Shown here: positions 1-7,000 of the stretch, piece by piece
Layout of the letters: each line of letters starts with the position of its first letter
Position numbering within the stretch: position 1 is the stretch's first letter
DNA from: Bacteroidota bacterium
GTDB taxonomy: Bacteria > Bacteroidota > Bacteroidia > NS11-12g > UBA955
Direction of reading: 5' to 3'
DNA length: 9,553 nt
Assembly: GCA_947460045.1 (NCBI GenBank)
Contig: CANHGC010000033.1
Coordinates: 1 to 9,553, forward strand
Notes under the pieces: generated by a model
Told to the model about the DNA's origin: nothing
Database searches by the model: none
What the model saw: the letters and a program-made list of their open reading frames with translations, nothing else
Position numbers and translations under genes: made by a program

Positions 1-426
1 TCCGGTTCTCAGTTGCAGGTCGATGCCGGTGTGCGGTCTTCCATGTCTCCAACCAAAAGGTGAATTGGTTCTTCCGTAAATGGGCATGGCGAAATCGCAA
101 TCCATTTCTAACACGGTTAATGGTATGGTTTCTTGCAGTTTCCTTAGGTCGAACCGGTAGGCATCCACGTGCATCGTGTCCCAAAAGGCATAAAAGTCAT
201 ATTCTGGAAGCATGCCGGGTATGGTGAATTCCCCTTCCTCGTAATACAATTGCGCTGAGTCTGTAGATTTCATCCACGATGAATCCTCTACAATGAAATC
301 GCCGTATTCTTCGTCCTCAAATTCTCCATCGTCTTCCTGCGAAAATGCGGGCTTCACCGATAATAAAATCAGTAAAAGGCAGGTGGATTTAATCCAAAAC
401 GACCAGTGATTGGGCTTGTTGTGCAT
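1..426 (-). CDS. Secreted M23-family metallopeptidase, N-terminal part (runs off left edge)
   Basis: This is the first 142 codons of a gene continuing past base 1. It begins with an ATG at 426-424. A basic N-terminus is followed by a hydrophobic stretch (about residues 15-24) and a likely signal-peptidase I site after A27-F28-S29, so the product is probably exported. Residues 31-50 are acidic. Residues 76-110 hold a WDT...D-x-Y pattern that I associate with the region before the peptidase domain in Bacteroidota M23 proteins. The M23 domain opens with PIYGRTNSPFGWRHGR (residues 115-130) and H132-T-G-I-D136, the H-x-x-x-D zinc-ligand motif. The second motif (H-x-H) would lie beyond the window. 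Members of the family cut peptide cross-bridges in peptidoglycan, but with the C-terminus missing I cannot exclude an inactive variant. The signal peptide supports this start, although it lies 38 bases inside ribF; the next Met is residue 52. Co-transcription with ribF is likely. Confidence 0.85.
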   Translation of the reverse strand, partial: MHNKPNHWSFWIKSTCLLLILLSVKPAFSQEDDGEFEDEEYGDFIVEDSSWMKSTDSAQLYYEEGEFTIPGMLPEYDFYAFWDTMHVDAYRFDLRKLQETIPLTVLEMDCDFAMPIYGRTNSPFGWRHGRPHTGIDLQLRTG

Positions 427-1327
427 CAATAAGTATCTGAGATTTGAGCGACTCCAGTGAATCGAACTTCTGCTCATTTCTCAAATACTGTACCAAAAAC
501 AATGAAATGGCTTGGTTATAGATGTTTTTTTCAAATCCAAAAATGTGGGCTTCAATGGTTAATTGTTCACCATCAACTGTTGGTCTCACGCCGATGTTGC
601 AAACCATTTTGTGGGTTTGATTTTCCACGAGGCAGTAACCAGCATAAACACCTCGGGGTGGAATGAGTTTATAAGGATCGTTGATTTCAACATTCGCCGT
701 TGGAAAGCCGATGGTTCTGCCCAATTGTTTGCCTTGAACCACGATACCGGATAGTATGTATGGTTTGCCAAGTAGTTGGTTTGCCTCTTGTAAGAGTTTG
801 TTTGATAGTGCTTTGCGTATTCTAGTGCTACTAATGGCGATGGCGTCAATTTCCGAGGCGGGGATTTCTTCCACATCGAAATCGAATTCCTTTGACAATG
901 CCACAAGGCTGTTGAAATCACCTTCTCTGTTGCGTCCAAACCGGTGGTCGTAGCCAATTACGATGGTGTTGACATGAAGTTGTTCAACCAATATTTTGGC
1001 GACAAAATCTCTGGGCGACATCTGAGAGAATTCGGTGGTGAATGGCAAAACCAGAACAAAATCAACGCCGAGGTCGTACACGGCCTTTGCTTTTTCTTCG
1101 ATGCTACTGAGCATCCGCAGATCTTGATTGTTGGGGTCGATCACCAACCGAGGGTGGGGGTGATAGGTAATGAGCAAGCTTTTGGCATTTTTGGATTTTG
1201 CCAATGCTACCACATGTTTCAGAACTTTTTGATGTCCCAAATGCACACCATCGAAAGTTCCTTGTGTAATCACCAATGGTTGACTTGAAGGGATTTCTGA
1301 AGGGTTATAAAAGGGACGTGAACTCAT
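389..1327 (-). CDS. ribF: Bifunctional riboflavin kinase / FMN adenylyltransferase (FAD synthetase)
   Basis: The 312-residue product has the usual length of bacterial RibF, a cytosolic enzyme that phosphorylates riboflavin to FMN and adenylates FMN to FAD. The N-terminal nucleotidyltransferase domain shows GTFDGVHLGH (residues 23-32, the HxGH-type signature), HPHP (56-59), GYDHRFGR (125-132) and SSTRIR (166-171, the ISSTxIR-type motif). The C-terminal riboflavin kinase domain shows GKQLGRTIGFPTANV (199-213, with the PTAN motif), PPRGVYAG (223-230), NIGVRPTV (244-251) and E259-A-H, with E259 at the expected catalytic-base position. All key motifs are present, so both activities are expected. 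The ATG at 1327-1325 gives the standard N-terminus just before the first beta strand. The gene is divergent from porQ across 64 bases, and its 3' end overlaps the start of the M23 peptidase gene by 38 bases. No Shine-Dalgarno sequence is visible. Confidence 0.97.
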   Translation of the reverse strand: MSSRPFYNPSEIPSSQPLVITQGTFDGVHLGHQKVLKHVVALAKSKNAKSLLITYHPHPRLVIDPNNQDLRMLSSIEEKAKAVYDLGVDFVLVLPFTTEFSQMSPRDFVAKILVEQLHVNTIVIGYDHRFGRNREGDFNSLVALSKEFDFDVEEIPASEIDAIAISSTRIRKALSNKLLQEANQLLGKPYILSGIVVQGKQLGRTIGFPTANVEINDPYKLIPPRGVYAGYCLVENQTHKMVCNIGVRPTVDGEQLTIEAHIFGFEKNIYNQAISLFLVQYLRNEQKFDSLESLKSQILIDAQQAQSLVVLD

Positions 1328-1335
1328 CTGCGGTG

Positions 1336-1343
1336 CAAATTTC
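1336..1343 (-). promoter_or_regulatory. Possible -7 element upstream of ribF
   Basis: On the minus strand this reads GAAATTTG, seven of eight matches to the Bacteroidota -7 consensus TAnnTTTG. It ends 8 bases before the ribF ATG. I see no convincing -33 TTG element at the usual distance. If used, it would give a very short 5' leader. Confidence 0.25.
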
Positions 1344-1377
1344 GGTAAAATTAGTGTGCCAAGTTCTTGTTGTTGAG

Positions 1378-1385
1378 TAAATTTG
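1378..1385 (+). promoter_or_regulatory. Candidate -7 promoter element for porQ
   Basis: TAAATTTG matches the Bacteroidota primary sigma factor -7 consensus TAnnTTTG exactly. It ends 6 bases before the porQ ATG at 1392, so transcription from it would start at or within a few bases of the start codon. The -33 region is not clear; the nearest candidate is TTAG at 1351-1354, a slightly long spacing. The motif is short and AT-rich, so chance occurrence is possible. Confidence 0.4.
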
Positions 1386-1391
1386 TTGCAG

Positions 1392-2498
1392 ATGCTAAAA
1401 CGCGTTTTATTGTTTGGGGTGTTTTTGGGGGCAGTTGCTTTGATTGCTCAAACGGGTGGTACCGGGGTATTTCGTATTTTGGATATACCCATGCACAGTC
1501 GCGCTTTGGCATGGAGCGGTTATTTGGTGACGCAGCCCAATGCGGATGTTTTACAATCGGTGAACAATCCGGCCTTGCTACAATCGACTCATTCTGGAAA
1601 ATTTGGTTTGAGTGTTGGTTCGGTTTTGCCAACTGTTAGAACGGCCAATGCCAATTTTGCTTGGCAGGGTAAGAATGACAGAAAACTTTTCAAAGGTGAT
1701 GGTAAAACTCAGCGATACATGTGGGGTGCATTTGCGCAACACCTTGATTATGGCACCATGGATGCGTTTGATGCCGGTGGGAATGCTCAGGGCCAAGTTT
1801 CTGCCAATGAGACCAATTTGGGGGCGATGCTTTCCGTTGCCATAGCCGATCGTTGGCGATTGGGTTCTCAGTTGGGGATGGTTTACAGTGTTTTAGGACC
1901 TTATGTGTCGAATGGTGTGTATGCCAATTTGGGTTGTAATTATATTGGGAGAGATTCCGTAATTTCATTTGGATTGGTGTTGAAAAATATGGGTACTCAG
2001 GTGATTGCCTATCGCAACGCGGGTAGAGAACCTTTGCCATTCAATGCTCAAATGGCTGTGGCGCTGAGTCCTAAGCATATGCCTTTGAAATTTCATATCA
2101 CTGCTCATTCCTTGCAGCGATGGGATTTAACTTATGACCAATATGTAGACAATGGCGGTCAGATCGATTTAAATGGAAAGCCCGTTGTGCCACAAGAAGT
2201 GGGCTTTGGGGGTAAATTGTTCCGACATTTAGCGATAGGAACTGAGTTGGCATTGGGTCAAAACCTGGGCATTTTGTTTGGTTATAATCATCAACGTAGG
2301 ATGGAGATGGCCACGTCTGAGCGCCGTGGTACTTCTGGTTTTGGTTTTGGTTTGAAGTTTCGGATGGCAAAAGTGGATATCACCTACAGTAGCGCTTCCT
2401 ATTTTCCGGGCCAAAACTCCAATCAATTTTCTTTGATTGTTGATCCTGCGCGATTCTCGAAAAAGCGCAATCTGCCGGCGCATCAAAACAGTTTCTAA
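1392..2498 (+). CDS. porQ: Type IX secretion system protein PorQ
   Basis: The product is a 368-residue exported protein with a signal peptide (MLKRV, then a hydrophobic stretch) and a likely cleavage after A19-Q20. Just after it comes the PorQ-like N-terminus: TGGTGVFRILDIPMHSRALA (21-40), then D52 and NNPALL (58-63). This resembles the G-G-x-x-x-F-x-x-L-x-x-P-x-S-A-R ... NPALL pattern of the family. The rest alternates polar and hydrophobic residues with many Gly and aromatics, as expected for an outer-membrane beta-barrel. It ends in a short basic tail (about 355-368). In Porphyromonas gingivalis, PorQ works with PorU, PorV and PorZ in the surface complex that processes and attaches T9SS cargo to A-LPS. 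I chose the ATG at 1392 over an in-frame TTG at 1383 because it starts directly at the signal peptide. cmk follows after 39 bases; from memory, a porQ-cmk pair also occurs in P. gingivalis. The main alternative is another FadL/PorV-like barrel. Confidence 0.85.
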   Translation: MLKRVLLFGVFLGAVALIAQTGGTGVFRILDIPMHSRALAWSGYLVTQPNADVLQSVNNPALLQSTHSGKFGLSVGSVLPTVRTANANFAWQGKNDRKLFKGDGKTQRYMWGAFAQHLDYGTMDAFDAGGNAQGQVSANETNLGAMLSVAIADRWRLGSQLGMVYSVLGPYVSNGVYANLGCNYIGRDSVISFGLVLKNMGTQVIAYRNAGREPLPFNAQMAVALSPKHMPLKFHITAHSLQRWDLTYDQYVDNGGQIDLNGKPVVPQEVGFGGKLFRHLAIGTELALGQNLGILFGYNHQRRMEMATSERRGTSGFGFGLKFRMAKVDITYSSASYFPGQNSNQFSLIVDPARFSKKRNLPAHQNSF

Positions 2499-2521
2499 AT
2501 TACCCAATTATTTCATCCAAT

Positions 2522-2529
2522 TACATTCG
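2522..2529 (+). promoter_or_regulatory. Weak -7-like element upstream of cmk
   Basis: TACATTCG matches TAnnTTTG at seven of eight positions and ends 8 bases before the cmk ATG at 2538. It could be an internal promoter in the porQ-cmk gap. No clear -33 element is visible, and read-through from porQ is at least as likely. Confidence 0.2.
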
Positions 2530-2537
2530 TTTAAAAC

Positions 2538-3221
2538 ATGCATAGAAAAATCAATATCGCCATCGATGGTTATAGCAGTTGTGGTAAAGGAACTCTGGCG
2601 AAGGCCCTTGCGAAGGCTTTGGGCTATGTGTTTATTGATAGCGGGGCGATGTATCGCGCAGTGACATTGTATATGCAGCGTGAGGGTGTGAATGTGGATG
2701 ATGAAGATGCAGTTTCTTTGGCTTTGGAGCATGTAGTTGTTGGCTTTCAAAACAACGCGGAGCAACAATCGGAAGTGACGTTGAATGGGGTTTGCGTTGA
2801 GTCTGAAATTCGGAACATCGAAGTGGCATCCAAAGTGAGTGAAGTGGCGAAAATTGGTGCGGTTAGGACAAAAATGGTGGCTTTGCAGCAGGCCATCGGA
2901 TCAAATAAAGGGGTGGTGATGGATGGCAGAGATATTGGAACTGTGGTTTTTCCTGATGCGGAGTTGAAAATCTTTATGACGGCGAGTCAAGAGGTGAGGG
3001 CGCAACGTCGTTTTGCCGAGTTGTTGGCCAAAGGGGATGATGTGACTTTGGAGGAAATCGCCAAGAATTTGCAACACCGCGATGCCATTGATGCGAGTCG
3101 GGAAAATAGTCCGCTCACAATGACGGCTGATTATCGGGTTTTGGATAATTCTGATCTTGATAGAGACGCGCAATTTGCATTGGCGATGGGTTGGGTTGAA
3201 GCGGCGATTCAGGGCGTTTGA
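2538..3221 (+). CDS. cmk: Cytidylate kinase
   Basis: The 227-residue cytosolic enzyme transfers phosphate from ATP to CMP or dCMP, feeding CTP/dCTP and recycling CMP from RNA and lipid metabolism. The length is normal for bacterial Cmk. Visible motifs are the P-loop GYSSCGKGT (11-19), the CMP-binding segment DSGAMYRA (34-41), E90-I-R-N (IRN at 91-93, the usual IR-x-x-x-V-S region), DGRDIGT (129-135), RAQRR (154-158, lid region) and RDAIDASRENSPL (181-193). The last matches the R-D-x-x-D-x-x-R-x-x-x-P-L signature specific to Cmk among P-loop kinases. Nothing is missing. The P-loop carries Cys at position 15, where Gly/Ala or Thr is more usual. The ATG start puts the P-loop at its standard distance from the N-terminus. 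It sits 39 bases after porQ and 64 bases before tpiA, all on the plus strand. Confidence 0.97.
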   Translation: MHRKINIAIDGYSSCGKGTLAKALAKALGYVFIDSGAMYRAVTLYMQREGVNVDDEDAVSLALEHVVVGFQNNAEQQSEVTLNGVCVESEIRNIEVASKVSEVAKIGAVRTKMVALQQAIGSNKGVVMDGRDIGTVVFPDAELKIFMTASQEVRAQRRFAELLAKGDDVTLEEIAKNLQHRDAIDASRENSPLTMTADYRVLDNSDLDRDAQFALAMGWVEAAIQGV

Positions 3222-3270
3222 TGCGTTGTTTTGGTTGATATCTTGCGAATAACCTTTCTTGTGTGTGTTG

Positions 3271-3278
3271 TATCTTTG
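3271..3278 (+). promoter_or_regulatory. Candidate -7 promoter element for tpiA
   Basis: TATCTTTG matches TAnnTTTG exactly and ends 7 bases before the tpiA ATG at 3286. TTG at 3243-3245 is the closest -33 candidate, but the spacer (25 bases) is longer than usual. With 64 non-coding bases after cmk, an own promoter for tpiA is plausible; its leader would be a few bases or none. Confidence 0.4.
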
Positions 3279-3285
3279 TGGAAGT

Positions 3286-4050
3286 ATGAATAGGCAGAAA
3301 ATTGTTGCAGGTAACTGGAAGATGCACAAAACCTTGGAAGAGAGCCAAGCGTTAATTACTGAAGTTAGAGGAATTGTAAGAGATGAATATCGCGGAGATG
3401 GGAAAGTGGTGTTGATTCCAACCTTTTTGGCATTGCCAACGGCGGTGAGATTGTTGGAAGGAAGTGGATTGCAAGTGGGTGCGCAAAATGCCCATCAAGA
3501 AGACAGTGGCGCATTTACCGGTGAGATTTCTTCGAGCATGCTTAAGTCGATTGGGGTTGAGTATTGCTTGGTAGGACATAGTGAACGTCGCCAATACTTT
3601 GGTGAAACGAATGAAGTTTGTGCAGCCAAAGTGAAGTCGGTGGTTCGCCATGGAATGAAGCCCATTTTTTGTGTGGGTGAAACTTTGGAGCAACGTGAAA
3701 GCAAACAGTATTTCCGTGCCATTGAAGAACAGATTGTTCAAGGGTTGTTTCACTTGGATCGCAAAGAGTTTTCGCAAGTGGTTGTTGCCTATGAGCCAGT
3801 TTGGGCCATTGGTACAGGTTTGAATGCTTCTCCTGAACAAGCACAAGAGATTCATGCTTACATCCGTAAGCTGATTGCCAATCAATTTAATGAAGAGCTC
3901 GCTGCATCTACGTCGATTTTGTACGGAGGCAGTGTTAAGCCCGAAAATGCCGCTGCTTTGTTTTTGCAAGCCGATATCGATGGTGGTTTGATCGGTGGTG
4001 CCAGTTTGAAGGCCCGCGATTTCATCGATATTGTGAAGGCGATGCGCTAA
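3286..4050 (+). CDS. tpiA: Triosephosphate isomerase
   Basis: The 254-residue cytosolic glycolytic enzyme interconverts dihydroxyacetone phosphate and glyceraldehyde 3-phosphate. The whole TIM-barrel signature is present: GNWKMHK (9-15) with catalytic Lys12, VGAQNAH (64-70), VGHSERR (96-102) with the electrophile His98, AYEPVWAIGTG (168-178) with the base Glu170 followed by flexible loop 6, YGGSV (213-217), and the phosphate-binding GGLIGGASL (233-241). I chose the ATG at 3286, which leaves the usual short N-terminus before the first strand. An in-frame TTG at 3259 would add nine residues without family support and would overlap the candidate promoter. The gene is intact. It lies 64 bases after cmk and 43 bases before the large secreted-protein gene, with a small hairpin in the second gap. 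Confidence 0.98.
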   Translation: MNRQKIVAGNWKMHKTLEESQALITEVRGIVRDEYRGDGKVVLIPTFLALPTAVRLLEGSGLQVGAQNAHQEDSGAFTGEISSSMLKSIGVEYCLVGHSERRQYFGETNEVCAAKVKSVVRHGMKPIFCVGETLEQRESKQYFRAIEEQIVQGLFHLDRKEFSQVVVAYEPVWAIGTGLNASPEQAQEIHAYIRKLIANQFNEELAASTSILYGGSVKPENAAALFLQADIDGGLIGGASLKARDFIDIVKAMR

Positions 4051-4063
4051 TTTTCACAATGGA

Positions 4064-4081
4064 AACGCATCTTGGTGCGTT
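4064..4081. terminator. Small hairpin between tpiA and the large gene; weak terminator or attenuator candidate
   Basis: AACGCAT (4064-4070) and GTGCGTT (4075-4081) pair as a six-base-pair stem plus one G-U pair around a CTTG tetraloop. It starts 13 bases after the tpiA stop. Only a short ATTTGATAA follows, not a real U-tract, so efficient intrinsic termination is doubtful. It might instead protect the tpiA mRNA end or be chance. Confidence 0.2.
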
Positions 4082-4086
4082 ATTTG
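4079..4086 (+). promoter_or_regulatory. Very weak -7-like element upstream of the large gene
   Basis: GTTATTTG keeps the TTTG core but only six of eight positions of TAnnTTTG. It ends 7 bases before the ATG at 4094, the same placement as the better elements at porQ and tpiA, and it overlaps the 3' arm of the hairpin. It is listed mainly because of the recurring spacing. Confidence 0.15.
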
Positions 4087-4093
4087 ATAACTC

Positions 4094-7000
4094 ATGATGA
4101 TGCTTAGAACCCTTTGTACGATTCTTCTGTTTGCCATTGGGTCTAGATTGTCTGCCCAAAGCGGAAGTTTTAGCCCAGTCCCTGCAACTTTTATTGCGGA
4201 ATTTGAAGCGTTTATCGCCAAGGCGAACGACAAGAACTTGACCAGAAACTTTGCGGTTTTTAAGGAGAATTGGGAATTGGGTAAATTCTCGCCCAGTCAA
4301 CAAAAATTCATCATTGACATCAGCAATCAAATGCTGGCAGAGAAAATGGCTTTACAGCCTCATTTTCAGTTGTTTATGTCAACCGTTGCTGCGTTTCTTG
4401 AGAATAAGTTGCCCGATAAAGTTTTGGTGCAATGGCAAAACATCACCAAATCGCTGCTCGGCAATAGCAACAAAGAATACCTCGATTTTTTGCAAACAAC
4501 AGCCAACCTGTTCGCCAATAAAACCATTTATCAGTCGGGAACCACCGTTTGGAAGGTGGATACGCTCGACTTCGACATGTTTTACAAAGGTGAAATCGAA
4601 ATCCATTTTGGGGAGGTTGATTTAACCTGTCAAGGATTCATGGACAAAATGGTGGTGAAAGGCACCAAAGGCATCTACAAACCCGCCAAAAACATCTGGA
4701 TTGGGGAATATGGTTCTGCCGATTTTCAACGCTGTTTACCCGATGAATCAGCCTATGTGCGCTTCAATAAATACAGGCTAAACCTAGATGTAAATACATA
4801 TAGCGTGGATTCTGCCGCGTTGACCTACAACCGATATTTCAAGACGGCGGTTTATGGTAAGTTTACCGACAAACTCTCAACCGCCACCGATTCGCTCAAA
4901 GTAAAAAAATCGGGGTTCCCCCAGTTTAACTCTTACGACAACGAACTTCTGGTGCGCGGTATTGTGGGCGATGAAAGTTTCTTTCGTGGTGGTTTTACCA
5001 TGCAAGGACATACCGTAACCACAGCAACGGCCAATGGTAAGCCCTCGGTGATTGATGTCTTTTACAAAGGCAAGAAAAAAGCGACGTTGAAGAGCAAATC
5101 GTTCAAGATTTCTGATGGCGTTGCGGGTACCCTCCAAGCAGAATACACCCTCTACCTGGATAGCGTAACCACCATCTATCACCCATTTGTTAAGGTGAAT
5201 TTTATCTTCAAAGACAACAAACTCATCGTTGAACGCGGTGAGGAAGGATTGATGCGTGTGCCGTTCTCCGACAACTATCACAATGTGAGTTTGGACGTGC
5301 AACAAGTTCGCTGGGTGATTACCGAGCCCTTCGTGGATTTTGATAACGTGAACAACGACCTTGAAGCACGCATTTCGTCCGATGATTTCTTTCGCGATAT
5401 CCTGTACAACCGATTGCAAGGTCCATTGCGTTCGCACCCACTGGAAGGACTTGTCGCCTATTACAACCGACAGCCAGAAGATCCCCTTTCAAATCAACTG
5501 CAGAAAGATATCAAAACCTTGATGCTCTCCGGCAAACCCGAAGACAAAGCCAAAGCTGAAGCCAAAATGAAGCAGTTACAAGCCCGCAAAGCCGAACTGC
5601 GTGAATATTACAAAGCCGATCAGCGGGTGAAATTCTCCTTGGACGATTACGCATTCTTCCAAAAAACCCAGAAAGAATATTTGGTGGCTCCGTTCTTGGA
5701 ACTGCACGACCAAGGCTATATCAATTACCTTCAAGATCAAGACAGTGCGATCCTTTTGCCAAAAGCGTTTCGCTACGTGCAAGCCCACCAAAAAATGCGC
5801 GATTACGACGTGATTCGTATTTCGTCTATCATCGGGGCAAGACCCAACTTTACCCTCAATTTGCTCAGCAATGAAATGAATTTAGAAGGTGTGTCGAAGT
5901 TCTTCTTCTCCGATTCGCAAAATGTAATCGTTGCCCCATCCAATCAACAAGTAACACTCACCAAGAACAGGGGATTGCGGTTTGGCGGACAGCTTCGCGC
6001 CGGACGGTTCGATTTCTATGGCAAAAAGTATGTCTTCAACTACGGTCAATTCAACATCGCGATGTCGGCCGTTGACTCATTGCAAATGTATTTTCCAGAT
6101 TCCTCGGGACGCAGATTGGTGCCCATCAAATCGGTGTTGCGCAATGTGAGTGGAACCCTTTACATCGATAAGCCAAACAACAAATCAGGGAACAAAGACT
6201 ATCCGGAATATCCCATTTTTGTATCGGACAAAGGCAGTGAAGTCCTTTACGATAAACCACACATCCATGGCGGTGCATACGAAGGCGATAAATTTAAGTT
6301 CGTGGTGGATCCGTTCACGATTGACAGTTTGGACAATTTTACAATTGCGGGATTGAGGTTCGAAGGGAACTTTATTTCAGACGGCATCTTCCCCGAATTC
6401 CGTCACTACGTGACCATCCAGAAAGATTATTCATTGGGATTTATCAAGCACACGCCTCCGGGTGGATATTCGATGTATCGCGGCAAGGGGTTGGGCGATA
6501 TGACCATGAACCTCTCCGAGGAGGGCTTCTATGGAACGGATGGGACAATTCAGTATCAGGGCTCAAAGAGTGAATTTAGCAAAATCTTGTTGCTGCCGAA
6601 AAAAGCGGTGGGCGTGTTGAATCGCTACGATTTAACGGAAAATACCAAGTACCCAGAAGTACATGCCGTGATGGCCAATATGGAGTGGAATCCCTACCAG
6701 GATGAGTACAATGTAACCAACGGGACCACCCCAATTAAAATGTTCAAGGTTGGACATGATTTCACTGGGACCATCACCCAATCGCCCAGTGTGATCAAAG
6801 GAAACGGTACATTGGCCTGGGATCAAGCCAAGTTTTACAGTCAAGAGCAGGTGTTTGGACCGCAAAAGTCTAGCGCCAAAAAAGCGAATTTGCAGATCTA
6901 CGCCGCTGATTCATCGCGCATGGCATTTGAAACCAGTGACATCAATGGCACCATGGACTTCAGCAAACGCATTGGTACCTTCACCAAGAACGAGCCTGGT

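Noticed and set aside
1383..1391. TTG start for porQ, three codons upstream of the ATG
   Set aside because: The ATG at 1392 begins directly at a good signal peptide, and the TTG lies inside the candidate promoter element.
3259..3285. TTG start for tpiA adding nine residues
   Set aside because: The extra residues have no counterpart in triosephosphate isomerases and cover the TATCTTTG element; the ATG at 3286 gives the normal length.
3352..3969. Antisense open frame of 205 codons opposite tpiA
   Set aside because: The opposite strand is unmistakably tpiA. The antisense translation is rich in His/Asn/Gln/Thr without any recognisable motif, as expected for a shadow frame.
4877..5437. Antisense open frame of 186 codons opposite the large gene
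   Set aside because: It is a shadow frame inside a continuous sense gene, with no motif or signal peptide.
5522..5620. Lys/Glu/Ala-rich segment in the large protein considered as a domain boundary, gene fusion or separate gene
   Set aside because: The frame is continuous and the composition fits a helical insert or coiled coil; there is no start or stop or change of style that would indicate two genes.
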